Source of the DNA: Ekhidna sp.
GTDB taxonomy: Bacteria > Bacteroidota > Bacteroidia > Cytophagales > Cyclobacteriaceae
Assembly: GCA_013214445.1 (NCBI GenBank)
Contig: JABSPG010000222.1
Location: 1-6,766, forward strand
Reading direction: 5' to 3'
DNA: 6,766 nt
Shown here: piece by piece, positions 1 to 5,555 of the stretch
Layout: every line of letters starts with the position of its first letter
Position numbering within the stretch: the stretch's first letter is position 1
Program-made: the position numbers and the translations under genes
The notes under the pieces: generated by a model
The model's database searches: none
The model's input: only the letters and a program-made list of their open reading frames with translations
Told to the model about the DNA's origin: nothing

Positions 1-1
1 G

Positions 2-1255
2 GTTCCACTTACGTCGGAATATCAAATTGATTTCAGTAAGCTTGAGCCAAATTTGAGCGATGAGAACCTGAAGATCATTTTCATTTGTTCGCCCAATAAC
101 CCCACCGGAAATGCAATGGATAGTGAAGTGATCCAAAAAGTGGTGGATTCTTTCAGAGGCTTAGTGGTGGTTGATGAGGCTTATGTGGATTTTTACGGAG
201 AGACTTTTGTAGCCAATCAAGCTCAGAATCTTTTTGTTTTACAGACTTTTTCGAAAGCGCTCGGACTTGCTGGGGCAAGATTGGGAATTGGTTTCGGTTC
301 CCAGGGTGTCATCGATACTTTGAATAAAATAAAGCCTCCATACAATGTGAATTCATTGACTCAGGATAAAGCGATTGATGTTCTGAATCGGCCTGACCTA
401 ATAAAAAAGCAAGTTGAAATCATCCTTGAAGAGCGAGAGAAGATGAATGCTTTGCTCGATGGTATAGAGTCTGTGAAACACATTTACCCTACGGATGCTA
501 ATTTTCTTTTGGTCGAATTTGATAACCCGAAAGAAGTTTACGCAAACTTGCTGGCTAAGGGGATCGTAGTGAGGGATAGGTCTTCTCAAGTTCCAAACAC
601 CTTGCGGATTACGATTGGTACGGTAGAGGAAAATCAACGATTGATCGCAGCGCTAAAAGAGGAATCTTATCAGCCGGAGGGTAGAATTGGTCGTTGCGTT
701 AGAGCTACTTCGGAAACTAAGATAAATATTGAAGTCAATTTAGATGACTATACACAGACTTCTATTGCAACAGGTGTGGCGTTTTTTGATCACATGCTTG
801 ATCAGATTGCCAGGCACGGTGGGATTGGGTTACAGGTAGCAGTGGAAGGCGATGTGGAAATTGACACGCATCACACTATTGAAGATACAGCACTGGCATT
901 AGGGACAGCATTTAATGAAGCGCTGAAGGACCGAAAAGGGATAGAGCGCTATGGGTTTTTGCTTCCTATGGATGACTGCTTGGCTCAGGTCGCTATTGAT
1001 TTCGGAGGTCGTCCATGGCTGGAGTGGGAAGCATCTTTTAAAGCCACGCATCTGGGCGAAATGCCAACAGAAATGGCATTCCACTTTTTCAAGTCTTTTT
1101 CTGATACTGCCAGATGTAACCTGAATATCAAAGCGGAAGGGGATAATGATCACCACAAGCTTGAATCGATTTTTAAGGCCTTTGCAAGGGCTATAAAGAT
1201 GGCTGTTAGAAAAGATTATAGTGGCATTATGCCAAGTACCAAAGGGATGCTGTAA
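2..1255 (+). CDS. HisC-HisB fusion: histidinol-phosphate aminotransferase joined to imidazoleglycerol-phosphate dehydratase (5' partial)
   Basis: This is a single open frame that runs in from the left edge. A TTG at 53 could be taken as a start, but codons 2-52 (VPLTSEYQIDFSKLEPN) already match the middle of HisC, so the true start lies outside the window. Visible residues 1 to about 225 are the C-terminal two thirds of a PLP-dependent HisC. They contain SPNNPTG (30-36), DEAY (58-61), the Schiff-base lysine in FSKALGLAGARLG (K85) and the substrate-carboxylate arginine in LRITIGT (R202). Residues 228-417 are a complete IGPD (the HisB C-terminal domain), with the metal-binding motifs FFDHMLDQIARHGG (261-274), DTHHTIED (288-295) and NDHHKLES (382-389) and the usual STKGML end. 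There is no stop and no ATG between the domains. The HAD phosphatase domain that precedes IGPD in bifunctional HisB is absent. Family assignment of both domains is secure. That both are active is inferred from intact motifs. Confidence 0.93.
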   Translation, partial: VPLTSEYQIDFSKLEPNLSDENLKIIFICSPNNPTGNAMDSEVIQKVVDSFRGLVVVDEAYVDFYGETFVANQAQNLFVLQTFSKALGLAGARLGIGFGSQGVIDTLNKIKPPYNVNSLTQDKAIDVLNRPDLIKKQVEIILEEREKMNALLDGIESVKHIYPTDANFLLVEFDNPKEVYANLLAKGIVVRDRSSQVPNTLRITIGTVEENQRLIAALKEESYQPEGRIGRCVRATSETKINIEVNLDDYTQTSIATGVAFFDHMLDQIARHGGIGLQVAVEGDVEIDTHHTIEDTALALGTAFNEALKDRKGIERYGFLLPMDDCLAQVAIDFGGRPWLEWEASFKATHLGEMPTEMAFHFFKSFSDTARCNLNIKAEGDNDHHKLESIFKAFARAIKMAVRKDYSGIMPSTKGML

Positions 1256-1647
1256 GAGATTAGAATTCAGAAGAAAGTATGGAAAAAACGAAAACCTTTA
1301 CTGAATTGATCATGTGGCAAAAAGCTCACGATTTTGTATTAGATATTTACAAGGTGTCTCAGCCATTTCCGAAAGAGGAGACCTATGGATTGACTTCCCA
1401 AATCAGAAGAGCTTCAGTTTCAATACCAGCAAATATTGCAGAAGGTTATAAAAGAAGAAGCCAGGCTGATAAAGCACGATTTTTTAATATATCGGAAGGT
1501 TCATTGGATGAAGTTAAATACTATTTGATCCTGGCCAAGGATTTAGGCTTTGTATCCGATACTGAGAGTCTACTTTCTCAGACTGATGAGATAGCCAAAC
1601 TTCTTTATTCCTATAAGAAAGCTATTCTAAATACTAAATTCTGACTC
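1256..1647. repeat. Imperfect inverted repeat bracketing the four-helix-bundle gene
   Basis: The left arm is GAGATTAGAATT at 1256-1267, starting on the base after the hisB stop codon. The right arm is AATTCTGACTC at 1637-1647, ending on the base before the hisH start codon. As RNA the arms can form 11 pairs (one of them G-U) with one bulged A. After a C-A mismatch, two more pairs are possible (A1269-U1635 and G1270-C1634). The arms are short and A+T-rich, so chance is a real possibility. The notable point is that they coincide with both boundaries of the intervening gene. The right arm includes the end of that gene's coding sequence and its stop codon. Confidence 0.4.
1279..1644 (+). CDS. Four-helix-bundle protein, 23S rRNA intervening-sequence protein (IVP/S23) family
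   Basis: This 121-aa protein has the usual IVP-family length and its signature regions. These are the N-terminal FTELIMWQKAHDFVLDIY (7-24), the central FPKEETYGLTSQIRRASVSI (30-49) followed by PANIAEGYKRRS, and FFNISEGSLDEVKYYL (68-83). The predicted fold is an all-helical bundle with no enzymatic motif. Relatives were first found inside intervening sequences of 23S rRNA genes in some bacteria. They are widespread as free-standing genes in Bacteroidota and are structurally related to the accessory protein (Avd) of diversity-generating retroelements. Their cellular role is poorly defined, and nucleic-acid binding is suspected from the conserved basic residues (R43, R44, R59, R60). Nothing here resembles rRNA or a retroelement. 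The gene lies 23 nt after hisB and 3 nt before hisH, so it is probably a passenger transcribed with the operon. The ATG at 1279 is preceded by a weak purine-rich AGAAGAAAG. Confidence 0.9.
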   Translation: MEKTKTFTELIMWQKAHDFVLDIYKVSQPFPKEETYGLTSQIRRASVSIPANIAEGYKRRSQADKARFFNISEGSLDEVKYYLILAKDLGFVSDTESLLSQTDEIAKLLYSYKKAILNTKF

Positions 1648-2226
1648 GTGATAGCTATTGTAAAGTATAATGCTGGCAATATCAGATCTGTGAAAAATGC
1701 TTTGGACAGAATGGATGTTGCATCTGTCATCACCGATGATCCGACTGAACTAAAGTCAGCTGAAAAAGTCATCTTTCCAGGAGTTGGAGAGGCAGGCACG
1801 GCAATGAGCTATTTGAGAGAGCGAGGATTGGATGAAATAATCATCGGACTAGACCAGCCATTCTTGGGAATTTGTCTGGGGATGCAGCTGATGTGTTCAC
1901 ACTCAGAGGAAAAAGACACAAAATGCTTAGGAATTTTTAAGGAGAAGGTCAAGAAGTTTCCGGCAAAAGGAATTGTACCTCATATGGGATGGAATAATTT
2001 CAATGAAGTAAAAGGTCCTCTTTTTGACGGTATTGAAGTTTCGGATAATATGTATTTCGTTCATAGCTACTATGCCGAACTTGGTGAAGATACTGTAGGA
2101 GAAACCGATTATTTGGTGCCCTTCACCTCAGCTCTCCAAAAGAATAATTTTTACGGAGTGCAATTTCACCCGGAGAAATCGGCAGATGTTGGGCAGAGAC
2201 TTTTACGAAATTTCTTACAGCTTTAG
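1648..2226 (+). CDS. hisH: Imidazole glycerol phosphate synthase, glutamine amidotransferase subunit HisH
   Basis: HisH hydrolyses glutamine and channels ammonia to HisF, which uses it to convert PRFAR to IGP and AICAR. The 192-aa product is a class I (triad) amidotransferase. The nucleophile is C76 in FLGICLGMQ, and H174 and E176 lie in VQFHPEKS. PGVGEAGTAM (44-53) matches the oxyanion-strand region of HisH. The start is GTG at 1648: translation from there gives MIAIVKYNAGN, the conserved HisH N-terminus, and no ATG is available in frame nearby. No Shine-Dalgarno sequence is visible, and the start lies 3 nt after the stop of the four-helix-bundle gene, so translation may depend on re-initiation. 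hisA follows after 14 nt. Confidence 0.96.
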   Translation: MIAIVKYNAGNIRSVKNALDRMDVASVITDDPTELKSAEKVIFPGVGEAGTAMSYLRERGLDEIIIGLDQPFLGICLGMQLMCSHSEEKDTKCLGIFKEKVKKFPAKGIVPHMGWNNFNEVKGPLFDGIEVSDNMYFVHSYYAELGEDTVGETDYLVPFTSALQKNNFYGVQFHPEKSADVGQRLLRNFLQL

Positions 2227-2240
2227 AGAGAATAGAGAAA

Positions 2241-2960
2241 ATGCGAATAATACCGGCCATTGATATCATTGAAGGAAAATGCGTAAGGCTCTCAAAAGGA
2301 GATTACGATACAAAAAAGATTTACAACGAAGATCCACTTGAGGTTGCTCAGCAGTTTGAAGATGCTGGTCTCCAGTTTCTTCACCTAGTGGACCTGGATG
2401 GAGCAAAAGCAAAGCATATTGTCAATTGGAAGGTACTTGAGAATCTTGCTACAAGAACCAATTTAAGAATTGATTTCGGAGGAGGAATCAAGTCGGACGA
2501 GGACCTTAAGATAGCTTTTGAAAGTGGCGCTCGACAGATTACTGGTGGTAGCATTGCTGTGAAAGAGCCCCTGAAATTCACATCCTGGATCACTGCTTAC
2601 GGGTCGGACAAGATCATTCTGGGCGCAGATGCCATGGACGGAAAGATTGCTGTCTCAGGTTGGCAGGAAGAATCTGATCAGGAAATCGGAACCTTTATTG
2701 AAGATTATGTTGAAAAAGGCATCCAGTATGTGATTTCCACGGACATTTCTAAAGATGGAATGTTAGAAGGACCTTCATTTGAATTGTATGAATCGATTCA
2801 ATCCAAACTGACGGAACTAAAGCTTATTGCAAGTGGAGGAGTGTCTTCTATGGATGATTTGCACAAATTGAAGGAGCAGGGCTTGGAAGGTGCAATTGTT
2901 GGAAAGGCAATATATGAAAATAGGGTAACGCTAAAGGATCTCTCAGAAATCAATGCTTAA
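2241..2960 (+). CDS. hisA: Phosphoribosylformimino-AICAR ribotide isomerase HisA
   Basis: HisA carries out the Amadori rearrangement of ProFAR to PRFAR, the substrate of HisF/HisH. The 239-aa product is full length for this (beta/alpha)8 barrel. The catalytic aspartates are D8 (in IPAIDII) and D130 (in ILGADAMDGK). Phosphate-binding segments are FGGGIKS (79-85) in the first half-barrel, and STDISKDGMLEGP (166-178), ASGGVSS (197-203) and GAIVGKAIYE (217-226) in the second. The N-terminus MRIIPAIDIIEGKCVRL is canonical, which fixes the ATG at 2241. Its last 8 nt overlap the hisF start (ATGCTTAA), indicating translational coupling. The HisA assignment over HisF rests on AIDI, DAMDGK and the C-terminal GKAIYE, all typical of HisA. 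Confidence 0.97.
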   Translation: MRIIPAIDIIEGKCVRLSKGDYDTKKIYNEDPLEVAQQFEDAGLQFLHLVDLDGAKAKHIVNWKVLENLATRTNLRIDFGGGIKSDEDLKIAFESGARQITGGSIAVKEPLKFTSWITAYGSDKIILGADAMDGKIAVSGWQEESDQEIGTFIEDYVEKGIQYVISTDISKDGMLEGPSFELYESIQSKLTELKLIASGGVSSMDDLHKLKEQGLEGAIVGKAIYENRVTLKDLSEINA

Positions 2961-3708
2961 AAAACGAATTATTCCCTGTCTTGACATCAAAGATGGCGAG
3001 ACCGTAAAAGGAGTCAACTTTGTTGATATTAGAAGTGCTGGAGATCCAATAGAATTGGCTAAGCGTTATGTACTTGAGGGTGCAGATGAATTGGTGTTCC
3101 TTGATATTACGGCTACTGTAGAGGGGAGAAAGACCTTTGTTCAGTTGGTCGAACAGATTGCTCATGAAATCAATATTCCTTTTACAGTCGGTGGAGGGAT
3201 TTCATCGGTCAGTGATGCTGCGGCTTTGGTGAAGGCTGGCGCAGACAAAGTGAGTATCAACTCAGCAGCTGTAAGAAGACCAGAATTGGTGAAAGAAATT
3301 GCAGATGAGTTTGGTAGTCAGTTTGTAGTAGTTGCGATTGATGCGGGTTTGGTAGATGACGAATGGAAAGTATTCGTAAAAGGAGGGAGAGAAGCGACAA
3401 GTATCAATGTCTTTGTGTGGGGCAAAAAGGTGGAAGAACTTGGGGCAGGAGAAATATTGCTTACTTCCATGCAAAATGATGGGACAAAAGCCGGGTTTGC
3501 ACTGGAACTAACAGGAAAGCTTGCCGACGACCTCAACATACCAATTATTGCTTCAGGAGGAGCAGGAAATAGAGCCCATTTTGCGGAGGTGTTTGAAAAG
3601 ACCAATGCAACGGCTGCCCTCGCAGCAAGTGTTTTTCATTTTGGAGAAATTCCAATTCCGTCCCTCAAGGAGTTTTTGAATGATCAGAGTATTGAAGTTA
3701 GGAGGTAG
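2953..3708 (+). CDS. hisF: Imidazole glycerol phosphate synthase, cyclase subunit HisF
   Basis: HisF forms the synthase with HisH and closes the imidazole ring, releasing AICAR. The 251-aa product is a full-length (beta/alpha)8 barrel. The general acid and base residues are D11 (in IIPCLDIKDG) and D130 (in VVVAIDAG). D176 in LLTSMQNDGTK is also retained. The phosphate sites are TVGGGISS (78-85) and IIASGGAGN (198-206). Two positions near the active-site loop that are often Asp in other HisF proteins are Gln174 and Ala183 (GFALELT instead of GYD). From memory the Ala form is common in Bacteroidota, so I do not take this as loss of function. The start at 2953 overlaps the hisA stop. The 3' end (codons for VRR) carries the Shine-Dalgarno sequence of the next gene. 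Confidence 0.97.
   Translation: MLKKRIIPCLDIKDGETVKGVNFVDIRSAGDPIELAKRYVLEGADELVFLDITATVEGRKTFVQLVEQIAHEINIPFTVGGGISSVSDAAALVKAGADKVSINSAAVRRPELVKEIADEFGSQFVVVAIDAGLVDDEWKVFVKGGREATSINVFVWGKKVEELGAGEILLTSMQNDGTKAGFALELTGKLADDLNIPIIASGGAGNRAHFAEVFEKTNATAALAASVFHFGEIPIPSLKEFLNDQSIEVRR
3700..3705 (+). promoter_or_regulatory. Strong Shine-Dalgarno sequence for the GrpB-family gene
   Basis: AGGAGG lies 5 nt upstream of the ATG at 3711 and forms the last coding bases of hisF, immediately before its TAG stop. This is the only near-consensus Shine-Dalgarno sequence found at a gene start in the window. The other starts have weak, purine-rich or no such sequences, as is typical for Bacteroidota. It supports the ATG at 3711 as the start. 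Confidence 0.6.
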
Positions 3709-3710
3709 GG

Positions 3711-4250
3711 ATGGAAAAGCATCTCACATCCTACCAAGAACGTTGGAAAATCGATTTTGAAAGAATCTCCAACATTCTTACATCTATACTTGATCCTGTG
3801 CCTTGTTCGATAGAACATGTTGGTAGTACCGCTATTGAAGGAATGGCGGCTAAACCAATTATTGATATAGACATTGTGCATTACAGACCGGAAGAATTTG
3901 AATCAATAAAGCATAGCCTGGAGGAGATAGGGTATTATCACAATGGTGATCAAGGGATAGCGGGTAGAGAGGTTTTCAAGCGAAACAAAGACGTAGAAGA
4001 TCAAGTGTTAGATACCATTTCGCATCATTTGTATGTTTGCAGAGATTCAAGTGATGAACTTCAAAATCACCTGAGATTCAGGGACTACTTGCGTACAACA
4101 CCCCAAGCCAGACAGACGTATTCGAACCTAAAAAATGCACTTGCCAATAAGGCTAATCAAAACAAGAAGATATATGCAGCACTAAAGGAAATAGAAGCCA
4201 GATCTTTTATCAGTGATTGCATTCAAAAACAAATTCATAATGGACAATAA
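3711..4250 (+). CDS. GrpB family (UPF0157) nucleotidyltransferase-like protein
   Basis: This 179-aa protein is of usual length for the GrpB family, a branch of the polymerase beta-like nucleotidyltransferase fold. The N-terminal half has the NTase signature: IEHVGSTAIEG (34-44), with G38-S39, followed by KPIIDIDI (48-55), where D52 and D54 would bind metal. Family-typical segments follow: GIAGREVFKR (82-91), HHLYVC (105-110) and HLRFRDYLRTTPQARQTY (120-137). The last part is helical. The metal-binding motif looks intact, so transferase activity is plausible. The substrate of this family is not established and I cannot name one here. It is unrelated to GrpE, and similar sequences are sometimes fused to dephospho-CoA kinase. 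It lies 2 nt after hisF and overlaps hisIE by 11 nt. It has no known part in histidine synthesis, so it is probably an insertion into the operon. Confidence 0.88.
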   Translation: MEKHLTSYQERWKIDFERISNILTSILDPVPCSIEHVGSTAIEGMAAKPIIDIDIVHYRPEEFESIKHSLEEIGYYHNGDQGIAGREVFKRNKDVEDQVLDTISHHLYVCRDSSDELQNHLRFRDYLRTTPQARQTYSNLKNALANKANQNKKIYAALKEIEARSFISDCIQKQIHNGQ

Positions 4251-4818
4251 AGAATTAATTCCGGCAATTATTCAGCATGCTCAAACCAACCAGGTACTGA
4301 TGCTGGGGTATATGAACGATGAATCCTTAGCCAAAACGAAAGAAGAAGGCAAGGTTACTTTTTATAGTCGATCGAAGCAAAGACTATGGACCAAAGGGGA
4401 GACCTCAGGCAATTTTCTCAATGTGGTAAGTATCGCATTAGATTGTGATAAGGATACCTATTTGATCAAGGTGCTACCTGTTGGAGCGACTTGTCATACA
4501 GGTTCCTACACGTGTTTTGGGGAAAAAGAACCCGCTGGCTTTTTACATGAACTTCAGGGGATCATCCATGCGCGAAAAGAGAATCCAGATGAAAAATCCT
4601 ATACTGCTTCACTTTTTAAGAAAGGGACCAAGAAAATTGCCCAAAAGGTAGGAGAGGAGGCAACAGAAGTGATTTTAGAAGCAATGGATGATCAGAAAGA
4701 CCTCCTTGTAGAGGAATCTTCTGATTTGTTGTATCACCTGTTAGTGTTACTCGCTGATCAAGGATTGAAATTGGAGGATATTGAATCTAAACTTATGGAG
4801 CGACACCTATCAAGTTAA
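4240..4818 (+). CDS. hisI: Bifunctional phosphoribosyl-AMP cyclohydrolase / phosphoribosyl-ATP pyrophosphatase HisIE
   Basis: HisIE catalyses the second and third steps of the pathway: HisE removes pyrophosphate from PR-ATP and HisI opens the adenine ring of PR-AMP. From the ATG at 4240 it is 192 aa. The HisI domain (about 1-100) has VLMLGYMN (19-26), FYSRSKQRLWTKGETSGNFL (41-60), the Mg-binding aspartates in LDCDKD (D68, D70, D72) and the Zn-binding cysteines in CHTGSYTCF (C85, C92). The HisE domain (about 102-192) has the MazG-like helices KKIAQKVGEEATEV (131-144) and LLVEESSDLLYH (155-166). The frame is also open from a GTG at 4213 inside the previous gene, adding nine residues (IAFKNKFI plus the initiator). 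I prefer ATG, but the ATG form has a slightly short N-terminus for HisI. The last 9 nt overlap the convergent gene. Confidence 0.95.
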   Translation: MDNKELIPAIIQHAQTNQVLMLGYMNDESLAKTKEEGKVTFYSRSKQRLWTKGETSGNFLNVVSIALDCDKDTYLIKVLPVGATCHTGSYTCFGEKEPAGFLHELQGIIHARKENPDEKSYTASLFKKGTKKIAQKVGEEATEVILEAMDDQKDLLVEESSDLLYHLLVLLADQGLKLEDIESKLMERHLSS

Positions 4819-5403
4819 ACTGAAATAGGCCAGCGCTAAACCAACAATCACCAGTATCGAAACAAGGATGATGATTCCGATCTTTTTTTCCTTCGCTTCT
4901 TGAATTCTTTTAAGTTCTGAGACTTCATCGATCATTACTCCTTTTTTGATCAATTTGGAGTCATAGATCATGTTGTAAAGTCGTTTAGACCTATGTATTT
5001 CAATCAGGTCAGCTTCTTGAAATTTGTTGTAAAGATTCAGCTCTACTTTCATGCTTTTATCCCCAAAATAGAAGTAGTATGAAGTGCTACTTCTTCCTTT
5101 TTTACTCTTGCTGCTTCTTCTAACTTTTCTCGTGATTAGCCCTTGGAAGACTTGCTTTGTTTGATCCCTTAAATCCAGAGCAAATCCCCGGATAATTATG
5201 AGAAAGATGATTCCAAAGAAGGAGGCAAAACCATAAAACACCCAGATAAATCCTCCATCCTCTGATCGAATTTGATTAAAGAAAAAGTAGAGAAAAGCCC
5301 CAAACAGGAGTAGGAAGATGGGGATGTAAATTAAACCACGTTTCAACTTTTTAAGCTCGTGTGGTTCTAGCGGTTGATCCGATGTTTTATAATAGTTTTC
5401 CAT
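4810..5403 (-). CDS. Membrane protein of unknown function with three predicted helices
   Basis: I do not recognise this 197-aa protein. Hydrophobic segments at about 24-43, 52-71 and 175-195 look like three membrane helices. The first two form a hairpin joined by a short loop (NQIRSEDGG). Between helices 2 and 3 lies a soluble stretch of about 100 residues. It begins with a very basic patch (RKVRRSSKSKKGR, 92-104), continues with probable beta strands (STSYYFYFGDKSMKVELNLY), and ends with a charged helical part (EVSELKRIQEAKEKK, 160-174). By the positive-inside rule this domain should be cytoplasmic. The layout loosely recalls small membrane proteins with a beta-rich domain (DUF3592-like), but I would not assign it. 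It is convergent with hisIE and shares its last 9 nt, and it appears to be a single-gene unit. The ATG at 5403 is the first start in the frame that gives a sensible N-terminus. Confidence 0.75.
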   Translation of the reverse strand: MENYYKTSDQPLEPHELKKLKRGLIYIPIFLLLFGAFLYFFFNQIRSEDGGFIWVFYGFASFFGIIFLIIIRGFALDLRDQTKQVFQGLITRKVRRSSKSKKGRSSTSYYFYFGDKSMKVELNLYNKFQEADLIEIHRSKRLYNMIYDSKLIKKGVMIDEVSELKRIQEAKEKKIGIIILVSILVIVGLALAYFSLT

Positions 5404-5424
5404 TTTTCAAATCGATTATGTCTT

Positions 5425-5454
5425 ATTCTATTGGGAGAAGTCTTTGGTAGTCAA
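5425..5454 (-). promoter_or_regulatory. Candidate promoter for the three-helix membrane protein gene
   Basis: Reading the minus strand, TTGACT (5454-5449) is followed after 18 nt by TAGAAT (5430-5425). This would place the transcription start about 15 nt before the ATG at 5403. It resembles a general sigma-70 promoter. The Bacteroidota-type -7 element (TAnnTTTG) is not cleanly present. The assignment is weak and rests on position and consensus only. Confidence 0.25.
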
Positions 5455-5479
5455 ACACACATCAAGGTGATAGGATTTG

Positions 5480-5514
5480 AAAAAGGCCGCTATCAGATCG
5501 GTAGCGACCTTTTC
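5480..5514 (-). terminator. Rho-independent terminator after the secreted-protein gene
   Basis: On the minus strand the 10-nt arms GGTCGCTACC and GATAGCGGCC flank a 5-nt loop (GATCT), giving nine pairs with one C-A mismatch and one G-U pair. The stem is followed by TTTTTC and preceded by AAAA. It lies about 43 nt downstream of the TAG stop at 5556-5558, the right place to end that transcript. Because the stem is flanked by A and T runs on both sides it could also work in the plus direction, although no plus-strand gene ends here. The rest of the 152-nt gap (5404-5555) holds only the candidate promoter described separately. Confidence 0.7.
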
Positions 5515-5555
5515 GAAGCAACTGGTCGGTAGTAGTTTATCGGTTGTGAATTCTT

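Larger units (their letters stand above)
2..4818 (+). other. Histidine biosynthesis operon, distal part, with two non-his genes
   Basis: Seven genes run in one direction: hisC-hisB, IVP-like gene, hisH, hisA, hisF, grpB-like gene, hisIE. The gaps are 23, 3, 14, -8, 2 and -11 nt. I see no terminator or convincing internal promoter between them, so co-transcription is inferred. hisG, hisD, the leader and the operon promoter are not in the window. No hairpin terminator follows hisIE, and the next gene is convergent and overlaps its 3' end. Confidence 0.85.

Noticed and set aside
53..1255. TTG at 53 as the start of the first gene
   Set aside because: The same frame is open back to position 2 and the residues there align with the middle of HisC. 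The gene is cut by the window edge.
1279..1644. The IVP-family gene as evidence for a 23S rRNA intervening sequence or a diversity-generating retroelement
   Set aside because: No rRNA sequence, reverse transcriptase or template/variable repeat is present. The neighbours are his genes.
2381..2593. Open frames on the minus strand opposite hisA and hisF (also at 2950-3165, 3262-3474 and 3318-3605)
   Set aside because: They are fully opposite strongly conserved genes and their translations resemble no protein. They are shadows of the real frames.
4213..4239. GTG at 4213 as the preferred start of hisIE
   Set aside because: It lies well inside the upstream gene and the extra residues do not match HisI. 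The ATG at 4240 is the simpler choice, although the question is left open in the findings.
3711..4250. The GrpB-family gene as the missing histidinol-phosphate phosphatase
   Set aside because: Its motifs are those of the nucleotidyltransferase fold (GS...DID). No HAD or PHP phosphatase motif is present.
5496..5530. Near-repeat of ATCGGTAG and GTCGGTAG in the intergenic region
   Set aside because: There are only two short, inexact copies, one of them inside the terminator stem. Chance is enough to explain it.
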